Assembly (NCBI RefSeq): GCF_002797875.1
Contig: NZ_PGFC01000001.1
Coordinates: 558,001 to 622,000, forward strand
Length of the DNA: 64,000 nucleotides
Origin: Pseudoscardovia suis
GTDB taxonomy: Bacteria; Actinomycetota; Actinomycetes; Actinomycetales; Bifidobacteriaceae
Direction of reading: 5' to 3'
The first letter of the stretch is position 1. Each line of letters starts with the position of its first letter. Below, in pieces: positions 1 through 9,027 of this stretch. The notes under the pieces were generated by a model, which ran no database searches, was not told the origin of the DNA, and saw nothing but the letters and a program-made list of their open reading frames with translations. The position numbers and the translations under genes are program-made.

Positions 1-970
1 CGTCGGAGGAATCAGCAGCGTCCTTCGCGAGCTCAGCCTTCTCTTCGACGATATCGGCAGCGGACTTCTCGTTGGAGTGCAGGGAGCGCACAACGAGGAA
101 CACGAGCGCCACAACGGCTGCGGCAAGCAGGGGAGCGACCCAGAAGATCCACAGCTGCTGCAGAGGCAACGTCACAGCGGTGGTAGTGGTGGACGTCGTG
201 GAGGATGCCGAAGAAATCGAATCGTTGTAAGCCTTGGCTGCGGACTGGCCTGCGAGCGCCATGCCGGTTGCGCGGGCGGGGTTGAGGGCAGCGCCGGTGA
301 AGGGGTATGCGACTGCGGTCGCCACACCATAGCCGAGGGCGGTTGCGAGCCACGCCATCGGCTTGGGAACGCCGTTCTCATTCTGGGACTTGAGCACGAT
401 GGCAACGACGATGGCGGTCATCGCGACTTCGAACAGCACGCCGAACTTGACGCCGAAGATGACGCCGCTCACGCCCATCTGGTTCAGCGTTACGGTGAGC
501 GGGGAGGATTCGCGCACGCCGTTGACGGCGTAACGAATCCAGGTGTACACGCTGTACAGCGAGCTGCTGTTGGCCGAAGATGCATCGGACGGCATCACGA
601 TGAGCTTGACGAGAAGTTCAGCAGCGCCGAATGCGCCCAGGCACTGGGCGATGACGTAAAGGATGAAGTCCGCGAATCCGATGCGTCCCAGCAGAACGGA
701 GGCAAGCGACACTGCAGGATTGAGGTGCGCGCCGGAGACGTGGCCGAACATATATGTGACGGCGCCGTATGCAAGGCCGACGAGCAAGCCCACGGTGAGG
801 ATGTTCGGGCCAATCATCATGGAATTGAGAACGGTTCCGATGGAGCAAATCGCGTAAACCGCCAGGAATACAAGGAACGAACCCACGAGTTCGGTGACGA
901 CGCGGGCGACGCGCGACGTCGAGAGCGTAGCTTCGTCCGTTTCAGTGGATGTAGCAGTAGAAGTTGCCAT
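1..970 (-). CDS. MIP-family aquaporin (3' end outside the window)
   Basis: Membrane channel for water or small neutral solutes. The frame reads from an ATG at 970 down to base 1 without a stop, giving 323 residues of a longer protein. Both hallmark half-helix motifs are present: SGAHLNPAVS and, later, TGAALNPARATG. The residue after the second NPAR is Ala rather than the Asp typical of glycerol facilitators, which favours an aquaporin-like selectivity; this is inference. About six hydrophobic segments alternate with polar loops. One external loop is Ser/Thr-rich (about residues 255-275). A charged Glu/Lys-rich cytosolic tail follows the last helix. The ribosome binding site is weak (AAAGAAAGA about 9 nt upstream). 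The gene is transcribed away from rluB. Family call is secure, substrate is not. Confidence 0.9.
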   Translation of the reverse strand, partial: MATSTATSTETDEATLSTSRVARVVTELVGSFLVFLAVYAICSIGTVLNSMMIGPNILTVGLLVGLAYGAVTYMFGHVSGAHLNPAVSLASVLLGRIGFADFILYVIAQCLGAFGAAELLVKLIVMPSDASSANSSSLYSVYTWIRYAVNGVRESSPLTVTLNQMGVSGVIFGVKFGVLFEVAMTAIVVAIVLKSQNENGVPKPMAWLATALGYGVATAVAYPFTGAALNPARATGMALAGQSAAKAYNDSISSASSTTSTTTTAVTLPLQQLWIFWVAPLLAAAVVALVFLVVRSLHSNEKSAADIVEEKAELAKDAADSSD

Positions 971-1401
971 GTGTCTGTCTTTCTTTGTGTCGGTCTAACT
1001 ATTACTGACCACCGCACATGATACCAGCCGTATCCTTGGAAAGACTTGGAAACCGCAATATATGTGCATCTACGCATGCGCAACGCGACCGGAGCATCTC
1101 ATGTATGGCTGGGACGCGACGCGCCGTCGGCGCTTTGGCCAGGGGCGTCGCTATACTTACTCTGTTTCTATAAATTTGGATGTAGCGGGAAGCAATCCTC
1201 GGGAGTAATTCCACAGCGAATCATTTCACAAAGAATAATTCTCACGTGGAGCAATCCGCACAGGAAGCAATCCCATAATTCACGGGTTCGCACACACTCA
1301 CAGGTGGCATGCACCAGTGCGGAACCACCGCAAGGACGGTACATGAAGCCGCCAGGGATTGATTCCATCCGCCATGCATCCCCGGCCACGTTGGGAGAAC
1401 G
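971..1401. other. Divergent intergenic region, aquaporin / rluB
   Basis: This is 431 bp without a convincing gene. On the plus strand there is a TTGGAA / 17 bp / TATATG pair around 1036-1064 that could be a promoter, and an A/T-rich stretch with TATACT near 1152. It presumably holds the promoters of both flanking genes. No terminator or structured RNA was seen. Confidence 0.4.
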
Positions 1402-2178
1402 ATGCCACACCCTTATAGCCACGCCTTGAAGGCACATTCCGATTCCTCTTCCGAAGGCATTCGCCTGCAGAAGGTCCTCGCACAGGCGGGCTATGGCTCG
1501 CGACGCAAGTGCGAGGAGATGATCACGTCCGGCCGAGTGGAGGTCGACGGCGAACTGGCGACCGAGCTAGGCACCCGAGTGGACCCCGCCAAGCAGGACA
1601 TCCGCGTCGACGGGTCACGCGTGCACATCCACAACAAGTACGTGACGCTGGCGCTCAACAAGCCCCGCCGCGTCCTGTCGACGATGAGCGACCCGAAGGG
1701 CCGTTACACGCTTGCAGACATCATCGGCGACAAGTACCAGCGCATATTCCACATGGGTCGCCTCGATTATGATTCCGAGGGCCTCATCCTGATGACGAAC
1801 GACGGCGAACTCGCCCAGCACGTCATGCACCCCAAGTACGAGGTTGAGAAAACGTACATCGCCACCGTCGAAGGCCACATCGGCGGCAACGTCTGCCGTC
1901 GCCTCGTGCGCCAGGGCGTGCAGCTCGACGATGGCTGGATCAAGTTCGACCATTGCGCGATCCTCGACCAGAGCCGCGACCGTTCCGTCGTGAAGGTCGT
2001 CATCCACTCGGGCAAGAACCGCATCGTGCGCCGTGTGTTCGATGCCGTCGGCTTCCCCGTGAAGCGACTCATGCGCGTGCAGATCGGCCCCATCAAGTTG
2101 GGTGAGGTCAAGCCCGGCTCGTACCGCGTGCTGTCCGAGACCGAGGTCAAGTCTTTGGAGCAGGAGGTGGGCCTGTGA
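1402..2178 (+). CDS. rluB: rRNA pseudouridine synthase, RsuA/RluB family
   Basis: Predicted to isomerise a uridine in 23S rRNA to pseudouridine. The 258-residue protein has an N-terminal S4 RNA-binding domain (about residues 18-75, with [16 protein letters not shown]) and a catalytic domain with the family signature [17 protein letters not shown]. Its Asp (about residue 122) is the expected nucleophile. The ATG at 1402 is preceded by GGGAGA at 1393. The stop codon overlaps the GTG start of the next gene by 4 nt, so the two are translationally coupled, an arrangement common in Gram-positives (pseudouridine synthase, cmk, der). RluB and RsuA cannot be told apart with certainty by eye; the context favours RluB. 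Confidence 0.88.
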   Translation: MPHPYSHALKAHSDSSSEGIRLQKVLAQAGYGSRRKCEEMITSGRVEVDGELATELGTRVDPAKQDIRVDGSRVHIHNKYVTLALNKPRRVLSTMSDPKGRYTLADIIGDKYQRIFHMGRLDYDSEGLILMTNDGELAQHVMHPKYEVEKTYIATVEGHIGGNVCRRLVRQGVQLDDGWIKFDHCAILDQSRDRSVVKVVIHSGKNRIVRRVFDAVGFPVKRLMRVQIGPIKLGEVKPGSYRVLSETEVKSLEQEVGL

Positions 2179-4313
2179 TTCGCGTAGCCATCGACGGACC
2201 TGCAGGCGTGGGCAAATCCACCACATCGAAGGCCCTCGCCAAGCATTTCGGATACGCCTACCTCGATACCGGCGCCATGTATCGCGCCGCCGCATGGTGG
2301 TGCATGAAGCAGGGCATCGATCTGGATGCCGAGCCGGATGAGCAGGCCATCTGCGAAGCGGTGGCGCAGCTTTTCACCGAGGACCATCTCGACATGGGCC
2401 TCGACCCCGAAAACCCGACCATCACCTGCGACGGGGAGGACATCTCCGAGCAGATTCGTTCGGCAGAGGTCTCGTCGCACGTCTCGGTCGTCTCGGGCAT
2501 CATTCCGGTGCGCCATGTGCTCATCGCCGCCCAACGCGCCTACATGGCCGGGCAGGCCGACCCCGATTCTTTCTCGCATGGTTCCGGCGTCGTGGCGGAA
2601 GGCCGTGACATCACCACGGTCGTCGCCCCGGACGCGGAGGTGCGCGTATTGCTCACCGCACGCCCCGAAGTGCGCCAGGCACGCCGCAACGGCCAGGCTC
2701 AGGCGGGTGCCGCCGGCGCGGATGACGTGGCGAAGCGAGACAAGGCCGATTCGAAGGTCACGAGCTTCCTGACCGCAGCGGATGGCGTCGTGACCGTCGA
2801 CAACTCGGACATGGACTTCCAGCAGACCCTCGACACGCTCATCGACCTGGTCGACAAGGCGATCGACGAGCAGCTGTATGACGACTACGCAGCCAACCTC
2901 AACGAATACGACCTTGAGGAAGGCGACGAGGAACTCATCGAGGATGCCGGGGATACGGACGAGGACGAAGCCCCCGTCAATCGCGCCGTGGGTGTCATCG
3001 CCGTCGTCGGCAGGCCGAACGTGGGCAAATCCACGCTCGTCAACCGCATTCTGGGACGCCGTGCCGCCGTCGTGGAAGACACGCCCGGTGTCACGCGCGA
3101 CCGTGTCAGCTACGACGCGGAATGGGCAGGCACCGACTTCAAGCTCGTCGATACCGGCGGCTGGGAGGCGGATGTCGAAGGCATCGATTCCGCGATTGCC
3201 TCGCAAGCCCAGATCGCCGTGGGGCTGTCGGACGCAGTGATTCTCGTCGTGGATGGCTCGGTCGGCCTGACATCATCCGATTCTCGCATCGTCTCCATGC
3301 TGCGCGCCGCCGGCAAGCCGGTGACCGTCGCCGTCAACAAGGTGGACACCGGCGAACAGGAATATCTGACCGCCGAATTCTGGAAGCTGGGATTGGGGGA
3401 GCCGTTCGGAATCTCCGCCATGCATGGCAGGGGAGTGGGCGACCTGCTCGACGACGCCCTCGCCAAGCTCAAGAAGGCCGACAAGACCTCCGGCTTGCTC
3501 ACGCCGTCCACACTGCGCCGCGTTGCGCTCATCGGACGGCCGAACGTCGGCAAGTCCAGCCTGCTCAACCAGCTGGCGCATGAGGAACGCGCCGTGGTAG
3601 ACGATTACGCCGGCACCACGCGCGACCCGGTGGACGAGGTCATCAAGCTGGACGGCGAGGACTGGCTGTTCATCGACACGGCAGGAATCAAGCGGCGCCT
3701 GCACAAAATCAGCGGCGCCGAGTATTACTCAAGCCTGCGCACGCAAGCCGCCATTGAACGCGCCGAGCTCGCGCTCGTCCTGTTCGACGTCTCTCAACCG
3801 ATTTCCGACCAAGACCTCAAGGTCATGAGCCAGGCGGTGGACGCGGGACGCGCCATCGTGCTCGTGTTCAACAAGTGGGATCTGCAAGACGAATTCTCCC
3901 GCCAGCGGCTCGAAAGGCTATGGGAGACGGAGTTCAGCCGCGTCAGGTGGGCGCAGCGTGTGAATCTGTCTGCAAAGACGGGTTGGCACACGAATCGTTT
4001 GCCGCAGGCCATGCGACAGGCATTGGAGTCCTGGGACAAGCGCATATCCACCGGCAAGCTCAATGCGTTCCTTGGTCAATTGCAGGCAGCGCATCCGCAC
4101 CCGTTGCGCGGCGGCAAGCAGCCTCGCATCCTGTTCGCCACGCAGGCCGGCACCCGTCCGCCGCGTTTCGTCATCTTCGCCACGGGCTTCCTCGACCACG
4201 GCTATCGTCGTTTCATCGAGCGATCGCTTCGTGATGAATTCGGATTCGAAGGTTCGCCGATCCAGATTTCGGTGAAGGTGCGCGAGAAAAAGAAGCGCGA
4301 CAACAAGCGGTAG
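2175..4313 (+). CDS. der: Bifunctional cytidylate kinase / ribosome-assembly GTPase Der
   Basis: A natural fusion of 712 residues. Residues 1-230 are cytidylate kinase, which phosphorylates CMP/dCMP with ATP; the P-loop GPAGVGKST is at residues 8-16. An acidic linker of about 40 residues (Glu/Asp-rich) follows. From about residue 270 the protein is EngA/Der, with two tandem GTPase domains. Each has a GRPNVGKS P-loop, a DTGG or DTAG switch motif and an NKVD or NKWD specificity motif, and a basic KH-like domain follows at the C-terminus. Der acts in assembly of the 50S ribosomal subunit. The start is a GTG at 2175 overlapping the rluB stop. Cmk and Der are separate proteins in most bacteria; the fusion is known in bifidobacteria. 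Confidence 0.96.
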   Translation: MIRVAIDGPAGVGKSTTSKALAKHFGYAYLDTGAMYRAAAWWCMKQGIDLDAEPDEQAICEAVAQLFTEDHLDMGLDPENPTITCDGEDISEQIRSAEVSSHVSVVSGIIPVRHVLIAAQRAYMAGQADPDSFSHGSGVVAEGRDITTVVAPDAEVRVLLTARPEVRQARRNGQAQAGAAGADDVAKRDKADSKVTSFLTAADGVVTVDNSDMDFQQTLDTLIDLVDKAIDEQLYDDYAANLNEYDLEEGDEELIEDAGDTDEDEAPVNRAVGVIAVVGRPNVGKSTLVNRILGRRAAVVEDTPGVTRDRVSYDAEWAGTDFKLVDTGGWEADVEGIDSAIASQAQIAVGLSDAVILVVDGSVGLTSSDSRIVSMLRAAGKPVTVAVNKVDTGEQEYLTAEFWKLGLGEPFGISAMHGRGVGDLLDDALAKLKKADKTSGLLTPSTLRRVALIGRPNVGKSSLLNQLAHEERAVVDDYAGTTRDPVDEVIKLDGEDWLFIDTAGIKRRLHKISGAEYYSSLRTQAAIERAELALVLFDVSQPISDQDLKVMSQAVDAGRAIVLVFNKWDLQDEFSRQRLERLWETEFSRVRWAQRVNLSAKTGWHTNRLPQAMRQALESWDKRISTGKLNAFLGQLQAAHPHPLRGGKQPRILFATQAGTRPPRFVIFATGFLDHGYRRFIERSLRDEFGFEGSPIQISVKVREKKKRDNKR

Positions 4314-4339
4314 TTGATGCCGGGTTGATGTTGTGCTGA

Positions 4340-4399
4340 TGCCGGGCACTGGCAGCGGTAGCCTTGCGGCCGCCTGCCGGTGCCCGGCATTATTTTTTA
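4340..4399 (+). terminator. Rho-independent terminator of rluB-der
   Basis: The inverted repeat TGCCGGGCAC (4340-4349) and GTGCCCGGCA (4380-4389) is followed by TTATTTTTT. It lies 26 nt after the der stop codon. Confidence 0.85.
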
Positions 4400-4718
4400 T
4401 CGGCTTGTGCGCGCAGCCTGCGGCGCGTCGAATCGGCCTCCGGGGCGTGCCCGGCGCGTAACACCTGCCTTAACCTCCACCGGCTCGTGCACGCAAACTG
4501 CCGCCGTTCCTGCCGGCATCCAACAAGACCCTAGACATGCCGCATGGTGCATGGACGGTGCCGATACACCGTGCTTTGTGCACCTATGAGATGCGAGTGA
4601 TGGCCTTCGCGCGTGGCGGTTCCGATGATGTGCGGCGGTTGTTGTGCGGTTATGCTGGTGTGAACCGGCGGGCGGGCCCGCTGCCCATCAAGGTCGAGTT
4701 CGTGATAGGGGGCAAGTG
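4400..4718. other. Gene-free stretch before the orphan gene
   Basis: No supported gene. Short open frames here lack ribosome binding sites and codon structure. A purine-rich ribosome binding site for the next gene lies at its right edge (AGGGGG, about 4707-4712). Confidence 0.4.
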
Positions 4719-5828
4719 ATGTTTTTGACGATTCCTTCGGATTTTTCTTCTGCTCGTCGTTTGCCCCCGGTGGAGATTGCTGGTTTCCGCTGTGTGTTTG
4801 TCGGCCGGGGTAGGCTGCGTGGCGATTTCGTGGTTTTCAACTGCGTCCTGGAACCGGGGGATAATCATGTGCCGATGGTGTGTATCCCCGCGGGGAGTGT
4901 GGGGATTCCGCATGATCTGGTCGATGCCGAAACGTTGGGCACGGCTATTTTGAATGCGCGCGATTATGATGAATCCCATATCGGGGCCGTGGTCCAGCGC
5001 ATGCCCGATGAGGCCGGGGAGGACTTGTACAGTCGTTTGACGGGGCAGCCTGTAGGAAAGACGGGTAATTGGTCTGCGACATGCCTTGTGTGCTATTACC
5101 CGCAGATCGGTAAGTGGAAGGCGATACGCGAGGCCCCGTCGCTGCGCTGGGTCAATGATGTGGATACGAGGATTCGCGTTGGCATACTCGAGTGTCCGGG
5201 TGGCGTTGGCGCGGAGGAGCTTGGGGGGATGGTGCTGGAGTCGTATGCGCGGGTTGATGCGTGGTGCGCCCGTAACGGGCGGAACCCATACACGGGGATG
5301 CCGTGCCCGTTGCGCGAGGACCTGGGCGGCGACGGGGTGCTGGTGCTGACGCCGCCGGCGTATTTCCAGGAGGATTACGCACCGGCTCCGGGGGTGGTGC
5401 GCGGGTATTACCATCACGTGGATGCGATGGCGTTGCCGCAGGAGCCCGGCTCCCGGTGGTACGGGGGCTGGGTGCGTGGCCTGGACGCGTGGCTGTGCTG
5501 GCGCGTGGTGCCGGCCGGTGATGCGGATGGCCTGCTGGAGGCGTGGCAGGCCGCGCATGGCCGCGCTGTGGAGGCGTCCTCCGCGGGATGCGAGGGGGAG
5601 CCGGGCGCGGGGTGCTTCTCATCGCGCGGCGTGGTGTCGAACAGGTCGTGGGCGTCGCATTGGTTCCGCCGGGAGCTGGCATCCGGTGATGTGTTGGAGC
5701 TGGTGCTGGACGTCAAGCAGCCCGGCCGCCGCAAGCGCCTGGCCGGCAAGGCGGTCAAGACGTGGGAGCGCTGCGCCCGCCACACCCAGCTCCTCCCACC
5801 GGACAACGCTACGGGAACACAGGCATGA
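4719..5828 (+). CDS. Hypothetical protein, orphan, 369 aa
   Basis: Not recognised. The ATG at 4719 was chosen over an in-frame upstream ATG (4644) because AGGGGG sits about 6 nt before it and the protein-like composition begins there (MFLTIPSDFSSARRL). The product looks soluble: no signal peptide or membrane helix is obvious. It is rich in Trp, Gly and Cys, and has a basic C-terminal stretch (KQPGRRKRLAGKAVK). Codon use differs from the neighbours: many GGG glycine codons and G/T-ending codons appear, against the C-ending codons of the housekeeping genes. That suggests acquisition or weak expression. It stands alone, between the der terminator and a transposon remnant next to tRNA-Pro. No function is proposed. 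Confidence 0.7.
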   Translation: MFLTIPSDFSSARRLPPVEIAGFRCVFVGRGRLRGDFVVFNCVLEPGDNHVPMVCIPAGSVGIPHDLVDAETLGTAILNARDYDESHIGAVVQRMPDEAGEDLYSRLTGQPVGKTGNWSATCLVCYYPQIGKWKAIREAPSLRWVNDVDTRIRVGILECPGGVGAEELGGMVLESYARVDAWCARNGRNPYTGMPCPLREDLGGDGVLVLTPPAYFQEDYAPAPGVVRGYYHHVDAMALPQEPGSRWYGGWVRGLDAWLCWRVVPAGDADGLLEAWQAAHGRAVEASSAGCEGEPGAGCFSSRGVVSNRSWASHWFRRELASGDVLELVLDVKQPGRRKRLAGKAVKTWERCARHTQLLPPDNATGTQA

Positions 5829-6039
5829 TGCCGGCGGGTGTGAACATGCCGGTGACTGCCGTGTTTCCGCAGCTTAATCACTTTAGAGCCCCAGCACCGA
5901 AGGTGCCTGACCTTGCATGATACGAGCGGCACCGTCGTCACCGACACGGCGGGCGCGAACTTCACCTCTCTCGACACTTATCAGATGCGAGAGGCTGCAC
6001 AGCCCCAGCCAGTGGCCACCCCCTCCATGGGGATTCTGG
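5829..6039. other. Intergenic stretch up to the transposon remnant
   Basis: No gene is supported. A short open frame (about 5900-6039) has good codon composition and would continue past the transposon insertion if the 322-bp element and one target copy were removed. It then runs into the tRNA terminator and has no start signal, so it was not called. Confidence 0.3.
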
Positions 6040-6361
6040 GTATATAGGAACCAAAGTTATTGCTTATAATCCCCGCAGGCGTTGTGGCCGTAGGCGTGTC
6101 GGGGTGTCGGACTTGGCTCCTGTGTCTTCATGGGGTGATGAGGACACGATCGAACAGGGCCCCGGAGTGCGGATTGTGCGGGGCGAGGATGAAGAAGAAC
6201 GGCCATGACCGGCTCGGGCGCCAACGCTGGATGTGCACGGGTTGCAGCGCGACGGAGACGCCCCGGAACCCGACACCTCAATCGAATGGACCGACCTGCA
6301 CATGCCCGTCTTCAACACCTGAACGAGAAGTCTAAAGCAATAACTTTGGTTCCTATATGCC
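6040..6361. mobile_element. Non-autonomous transposon remnant (MITE-like), 322 bp
   Basis: A perfect 24-bp terminal inverted repeat is present at 6042-6065 and 6335-6358, beginning ATATAGGAACCA. Immediately outside, the 9-mer GGATTCTGG occurs at 6031-6039 and again at 6362-6370, which fits a 9-bp target-site duplication. The interior holds the 5' end of a transposase with a CxxC...CxxC zinc ribbon and a separate short 3'-terminal piece. It is best explained as an internal-deletion derivative. The 9-bp duplication and zinc ribbon suggest an IS256-superfamily element of the IS1249 kind; that assignment is from memory of the families and is not proven. Confidence 0.82.
6138..6335 (+). pseudogene. 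Truncated transposase fragment
   Basis: The frame from the ATG at 6138 encodes a zinc-ribbon start: CGLCGARMKKNG, then GRQRWMCTGC, with two CxxC pairs. Zinc ribbons of this type open many IS transposases. After about 40 residues the sequence stops looking like a protein. In another frame the 3' end reads SIEWTDLHMPVFNT and then a stop, which resembles a transposase C-terminus. The catalytic core is missing, so the element cannot move by itself. Confidence 0.7.
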
Positions 6362-6409
6362 GGATTCTGGCAATAGTCCATACAGACGAATCGTATAAAC
6401 GACTCAGGG

Positions 6410-6449
6410 AAAACAAAAGGCAGGACCTCGTAATACGAAATCCTGCCTT
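6410..6449 (-). terminator. Terminator of tRNA-Pro
   Basis: On the minus strand AAGGCAGGA (6441-6449) pairs with TCCTGCCTT (6417-6425), followed by TTTGTTTTCCC. It lies 8 nt after the tRNA 3' end. Confidence 0.8.
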
Positions 6450-6456
6450 ATTTGGT

Positions 6457-6530
<74 letters not shown>

Positions 6531-6680
6531 ATCGACGTTTCTAACGCCGAGGTAAGACGATACCACGGCCAGCATGAATTGGCAATTCAGCTCAATCAGG
6601 AGTGTCCGCCATCGGCGGAGTTGCGCGGATTCCACAGCGTGTCGCAAGAAGAGGATGCGCAGGGCAGGGAGACACACAGG
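6531..6680. other. Spacer between tRNA-Pro and repeat array A
   Basis: No gene. A small hairpin (CCGCC-ATC-GGCGG) occurs near 6608-6620. The promoter of tRNA-Pro must lie here on the minus strand, but no clear -35/-10 pair was identified. Confidence 0.3.
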
Positions 6681-7038
6681 GCAGCACGGCCGCTATGCGC
6701 AAGCCGTGACTGGCACATAGCGACGCAACAGGACCAGCAGGGCGAAAAACATCGGCCAGATTGCTAGGCGCGCACACCAGACAGACCCAGCACGGCCGTT
6801 ATGTGCAAGCCACGACTGGCACATAACGGCGCAAATCGCCAAGGACACCAAAGACACCGGCCTGATTGCAGGAATCAGCACACCAGACAAACCCAGCACA
6901 GCCGCTATGTGCAAGCCACCACTGGCGCATAGCGACACAGCAGGACCAGCAGGGCGAAAACATCGCCCTAATTGCTCGGCCCGCACATCAGGCAAACCCA
7001 GCACAGCCGCTATGTGCAAGCCGCCACTGGCACATAGC
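6681..7038. repeat. Array A: four tandem ~106-bp units, each with a palindromic core
   Basis: Cores begin at about 6681, 6787, 6893 and 6998, so the spacings are 106, 106 and 105 bp. The core has the form GCTATGTGC, an 11-nt loop, then GCACATAGC. In the second unit both arms differ together (GTTATGTGC with GCACATAAC), which keeps the pairing. The spacers between cores are also related to one another (for example GGACCAGCAGGGCGAAAA occurs twice), so whole units were duplicated. Units lie 127-480 bp upstream of the UDP-glucose pyrophosphorylase start. Function unknown. Confidence 0.85.
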
Positions 7039-7164
7039 TCAACTTCCTGTGGAACAGTCGCAGCGGGCATTGTCGTCAGTCGCGGATAAATTCGAGCCTT
7101 GTATTGCTCGTTATCCGAACATGATGATTCTGACATGATGCGGTTTTTGGGGGGACCAATCACA

Positions 7165-8742
7165 ATGGCACATGATGAGACGACAGCTGCAACAAACGCG
7201 GCGACCACAGAGCCGCAGCCCACAGCTCCCGAGGATCTTGCAGCAGCAGCTGATTCACTTCACGGAATGTCTGCCGCCAACGACGGCGCCGGGGCATCCG
7301 GGGCATCAACGCCGCAGGCCGGCTTCGAAGCGTTCGAAGAGAAGATGCTCGACAACAACATGTCGGAGCTTTCCATCCAGCAGTTCCACCACCTGTACAC
7401 CTCGTGGAAGAACGGCTCGCGCACGGTAATTCCCGAATCCACGATCACGCCGATCAAGGAAGGCGAGATAACCAGCGTCGCCGAGGAGCACGAGAACCTC
7501 GACCACGATTTCGCCATGGAGGCTTTCCGCCATACCGCGTTCCTCAAGCTCAACGGAGGCCTCGGCACCTCCATGGGTCTTGAGGGTCCCAAGTCCTTGC
7601 TGCCGGTGCGCCGTCACAAGGCCCGCCAGATGCGTTTCATCGACATCATCATGGGCCAGGTCATCGCCTCACGCATCCGCCAGGATGTGCCGCTGCCGCT
7701 GGTGTTCATGAATTCATTCCGCACGTCCGGCGATACGCTCAAGGTGATGAAGGCCGACCAGCGTTTCCGTCAGGAGAACGTGCCGTGGGAAATCGTGCAG
7801 CACACCGAGCCCAAGATCGATGCCGCCACCGGCGCACCCGCACAGTTCCCGGAGAATCATGAGCTGGAATGGTGCCCGCCCGGGCACGGCGATGTGTTCA
7901 GCACTATCTGGGAATCCCATCTGCTTGATTCCCTGCAGGCCGCTGGCATGGAATACCTGTTCATCTCGAATTCCGACAACTTGGGCGCGCGTCCGTCCAG
8001 CACGCTGGCGGGAGCCTTTGCGAAATCAGGCGCCCCCTTCATGGTGGAGGTCTCCAAGAAGACCCCGTCCGACCGCAAGGGCGGCCAGATCGTGCGCGAC
8101 CGCAAGAGCGGCCAGCTCATGCTTCGCGAAATCTCGCAGGTGCCGGAAAGCGACCTCAGCGCCGCTCTCAATTACCGGCATCACCGTTACTTCAACACGA
8201 ACAACATCTGGGTGCGCGTGGATGCACTCAAGGAGCTGCTTGCGCAACATGACGGCGTGCTCGACCTGCCGATCATCGTCAACCACAAGACCGTGGATCC
8301 GTCCAACAAGAACACCGAAAAGGTCATCCAGCTGGAGACTGCGATGGGTGCCGCCATTTCGCTGTTCCCCAATGCAACGTGCATCGAGGTAAACCGTTCC
8401 CGGTTCCTGCCGGTGAAGACGACGAACGATTTGTTCGTCATGCGTTCTGACCGTTTCCACCTGACGGACAGCTTCGAGATGGAGGACGGCAATTATGTCT
8501 TCCCTGATGTGAAGCTCGACCCAGAGCATTTCAAGAACATCCAGGACTTCGACGACAGATTCCCCTACGGCGTGCCTTCCATCGCCGCCGCGAACAGCGT
8601 GACGGTGGACGGGGACTGGTATTTCGGCCGCGACGTGAGCTTCTACGGCGACGCCCACCTGCCTGATTACGGCCATCCGTCCTACGTGCCGAACGGCTCC
8701 TTCGTGGGACCGCAAGGCATCGAACCCGACGAATGGATCTGA
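7165..8742 (+). CDS. UTP--glucose-1-phosphate uridylyltransferase, eukaryote-type
   Basis: Forms UDP-glucose from UTP and glucose-1-phosphate, feeding galactose metabolism and cell-wall polysaccharides. The 525-residue protein has the UDPGP-family nucleotide-binding signature LNGGLGTSMGLEGPKSLL near residue 130, followed by the conserved Lys-rich segment. It is unlike the ~300-residue bacterial GalU. The conserved GHGDVF and NSDNLGA motifs are also present. The first ~60 residues are Ala/Thr-rich and likely disordered. The ATG at 7165 follows GGGGGGA about 9 nt upstream; in-frame ATGs at 7135 and 7138 are possible alternatives. This enzyme type is typical of bifidobacteria. Repeat array A lies in its upstream region. 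Confidence 0.93.
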   Translation: MAHDETTAATNAATTEPQPTAPEDLAAAADSLHGMSAANDGAGASGASTPQAGFEAFEEKMLDNNMSELSIQQFHHLYTSWKNGSRTVIPESTITPIKEGEITSVAEEHENLDHDFAMEAFRHTAFLKLNGGLGTSMGLEGPKSLLPVRRHKARQMRFIDIIMGQVIASRIRQDVPLPLVFMNSFRTSGDTLKVMKADQRFRQENVPWEIVQHTEPKIDAATGAPAQFPENHELEWCPPGHGDVFSTIWESHLLDSLQAAGMEYLFISNSDNLGARPSSTLAGAFAKSGAPFMVEVSKKTPSDRKGGQIVRDRKSGQLMLREISQVPESDLSAALNYRHHRYFNTNNIWVRVDALKELLAQHDGVLDLPIIVNHKTVDPSNKNTEKVIQLETAMGAAISLFPNATCIEVNRSRFLPVKTTNDLFVMRSDRFHLTDSFEMEDGNYVFPDVKLDPEHFKNIQDFDDRFPYGVPSIAAANSVTVDGDWYFGRDVSFYGDAHLPDYGHPSYVPNGSFVGPQGIEPDEWI

Positions 8743-8757
8743 CATCCATGACCGTCC

Positions 8758-8815
8758 TGCCGGCATCCATCGGCCACATATGACACGCCGATGGATGCCG
8801 GCATCGTCATTTCGG
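8758..8815 (+). terminator. Terminator after the UDP-glucose pyrophosphorylase gene
   Basis: A perfect 16-bp stem: TGCCGGCATCCATCGG (8758-8773) pairs with its complement at 8788-8803. It is followed by TCGTCATTT, a weak T-tract. Confidence 0.75.
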
Positions 8816-9027
8816 AACCTTTGCTGAAGTCGAATCGCGGAGCGTGGTAACCTTGCGTAAGAGCGGGAAAGCTACGCTCCGCGTTTTTGCTCTCCATACA
8901 AAACGATTGCGCGCACGGCGTGTAATCGTCGTTTTGCGTGCACACACATGAATTGGCCGCTAGAATGTCTATGGGACGCGGTAAGAGCCCCGTTTCGCAA
9001 TTCATCGAACGAGATACGCGAGGTCAT

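Noticed and set aside
5831-5845. CCGGCGGGTGTGAAC as a possible att copy of the tRNA-Pro 3' end
   Set aside because: Matches CCGGCGGGATTTGAAC only partly and no integrase gene is present.
6681-7038. CRISPR array
   Set aside because: The segments between the repeats are themselves related copies, not unique spacers, and no cas genes are present.
6693-7223. A 176-codon minus-strand frame over array A with repeated LCASGGLHIAAVLGL-like peptides
   Set aside because: The peptide repetition is explained by the DNA repeat; the units carry frame-changing differences and no ribosome binding site was seen.
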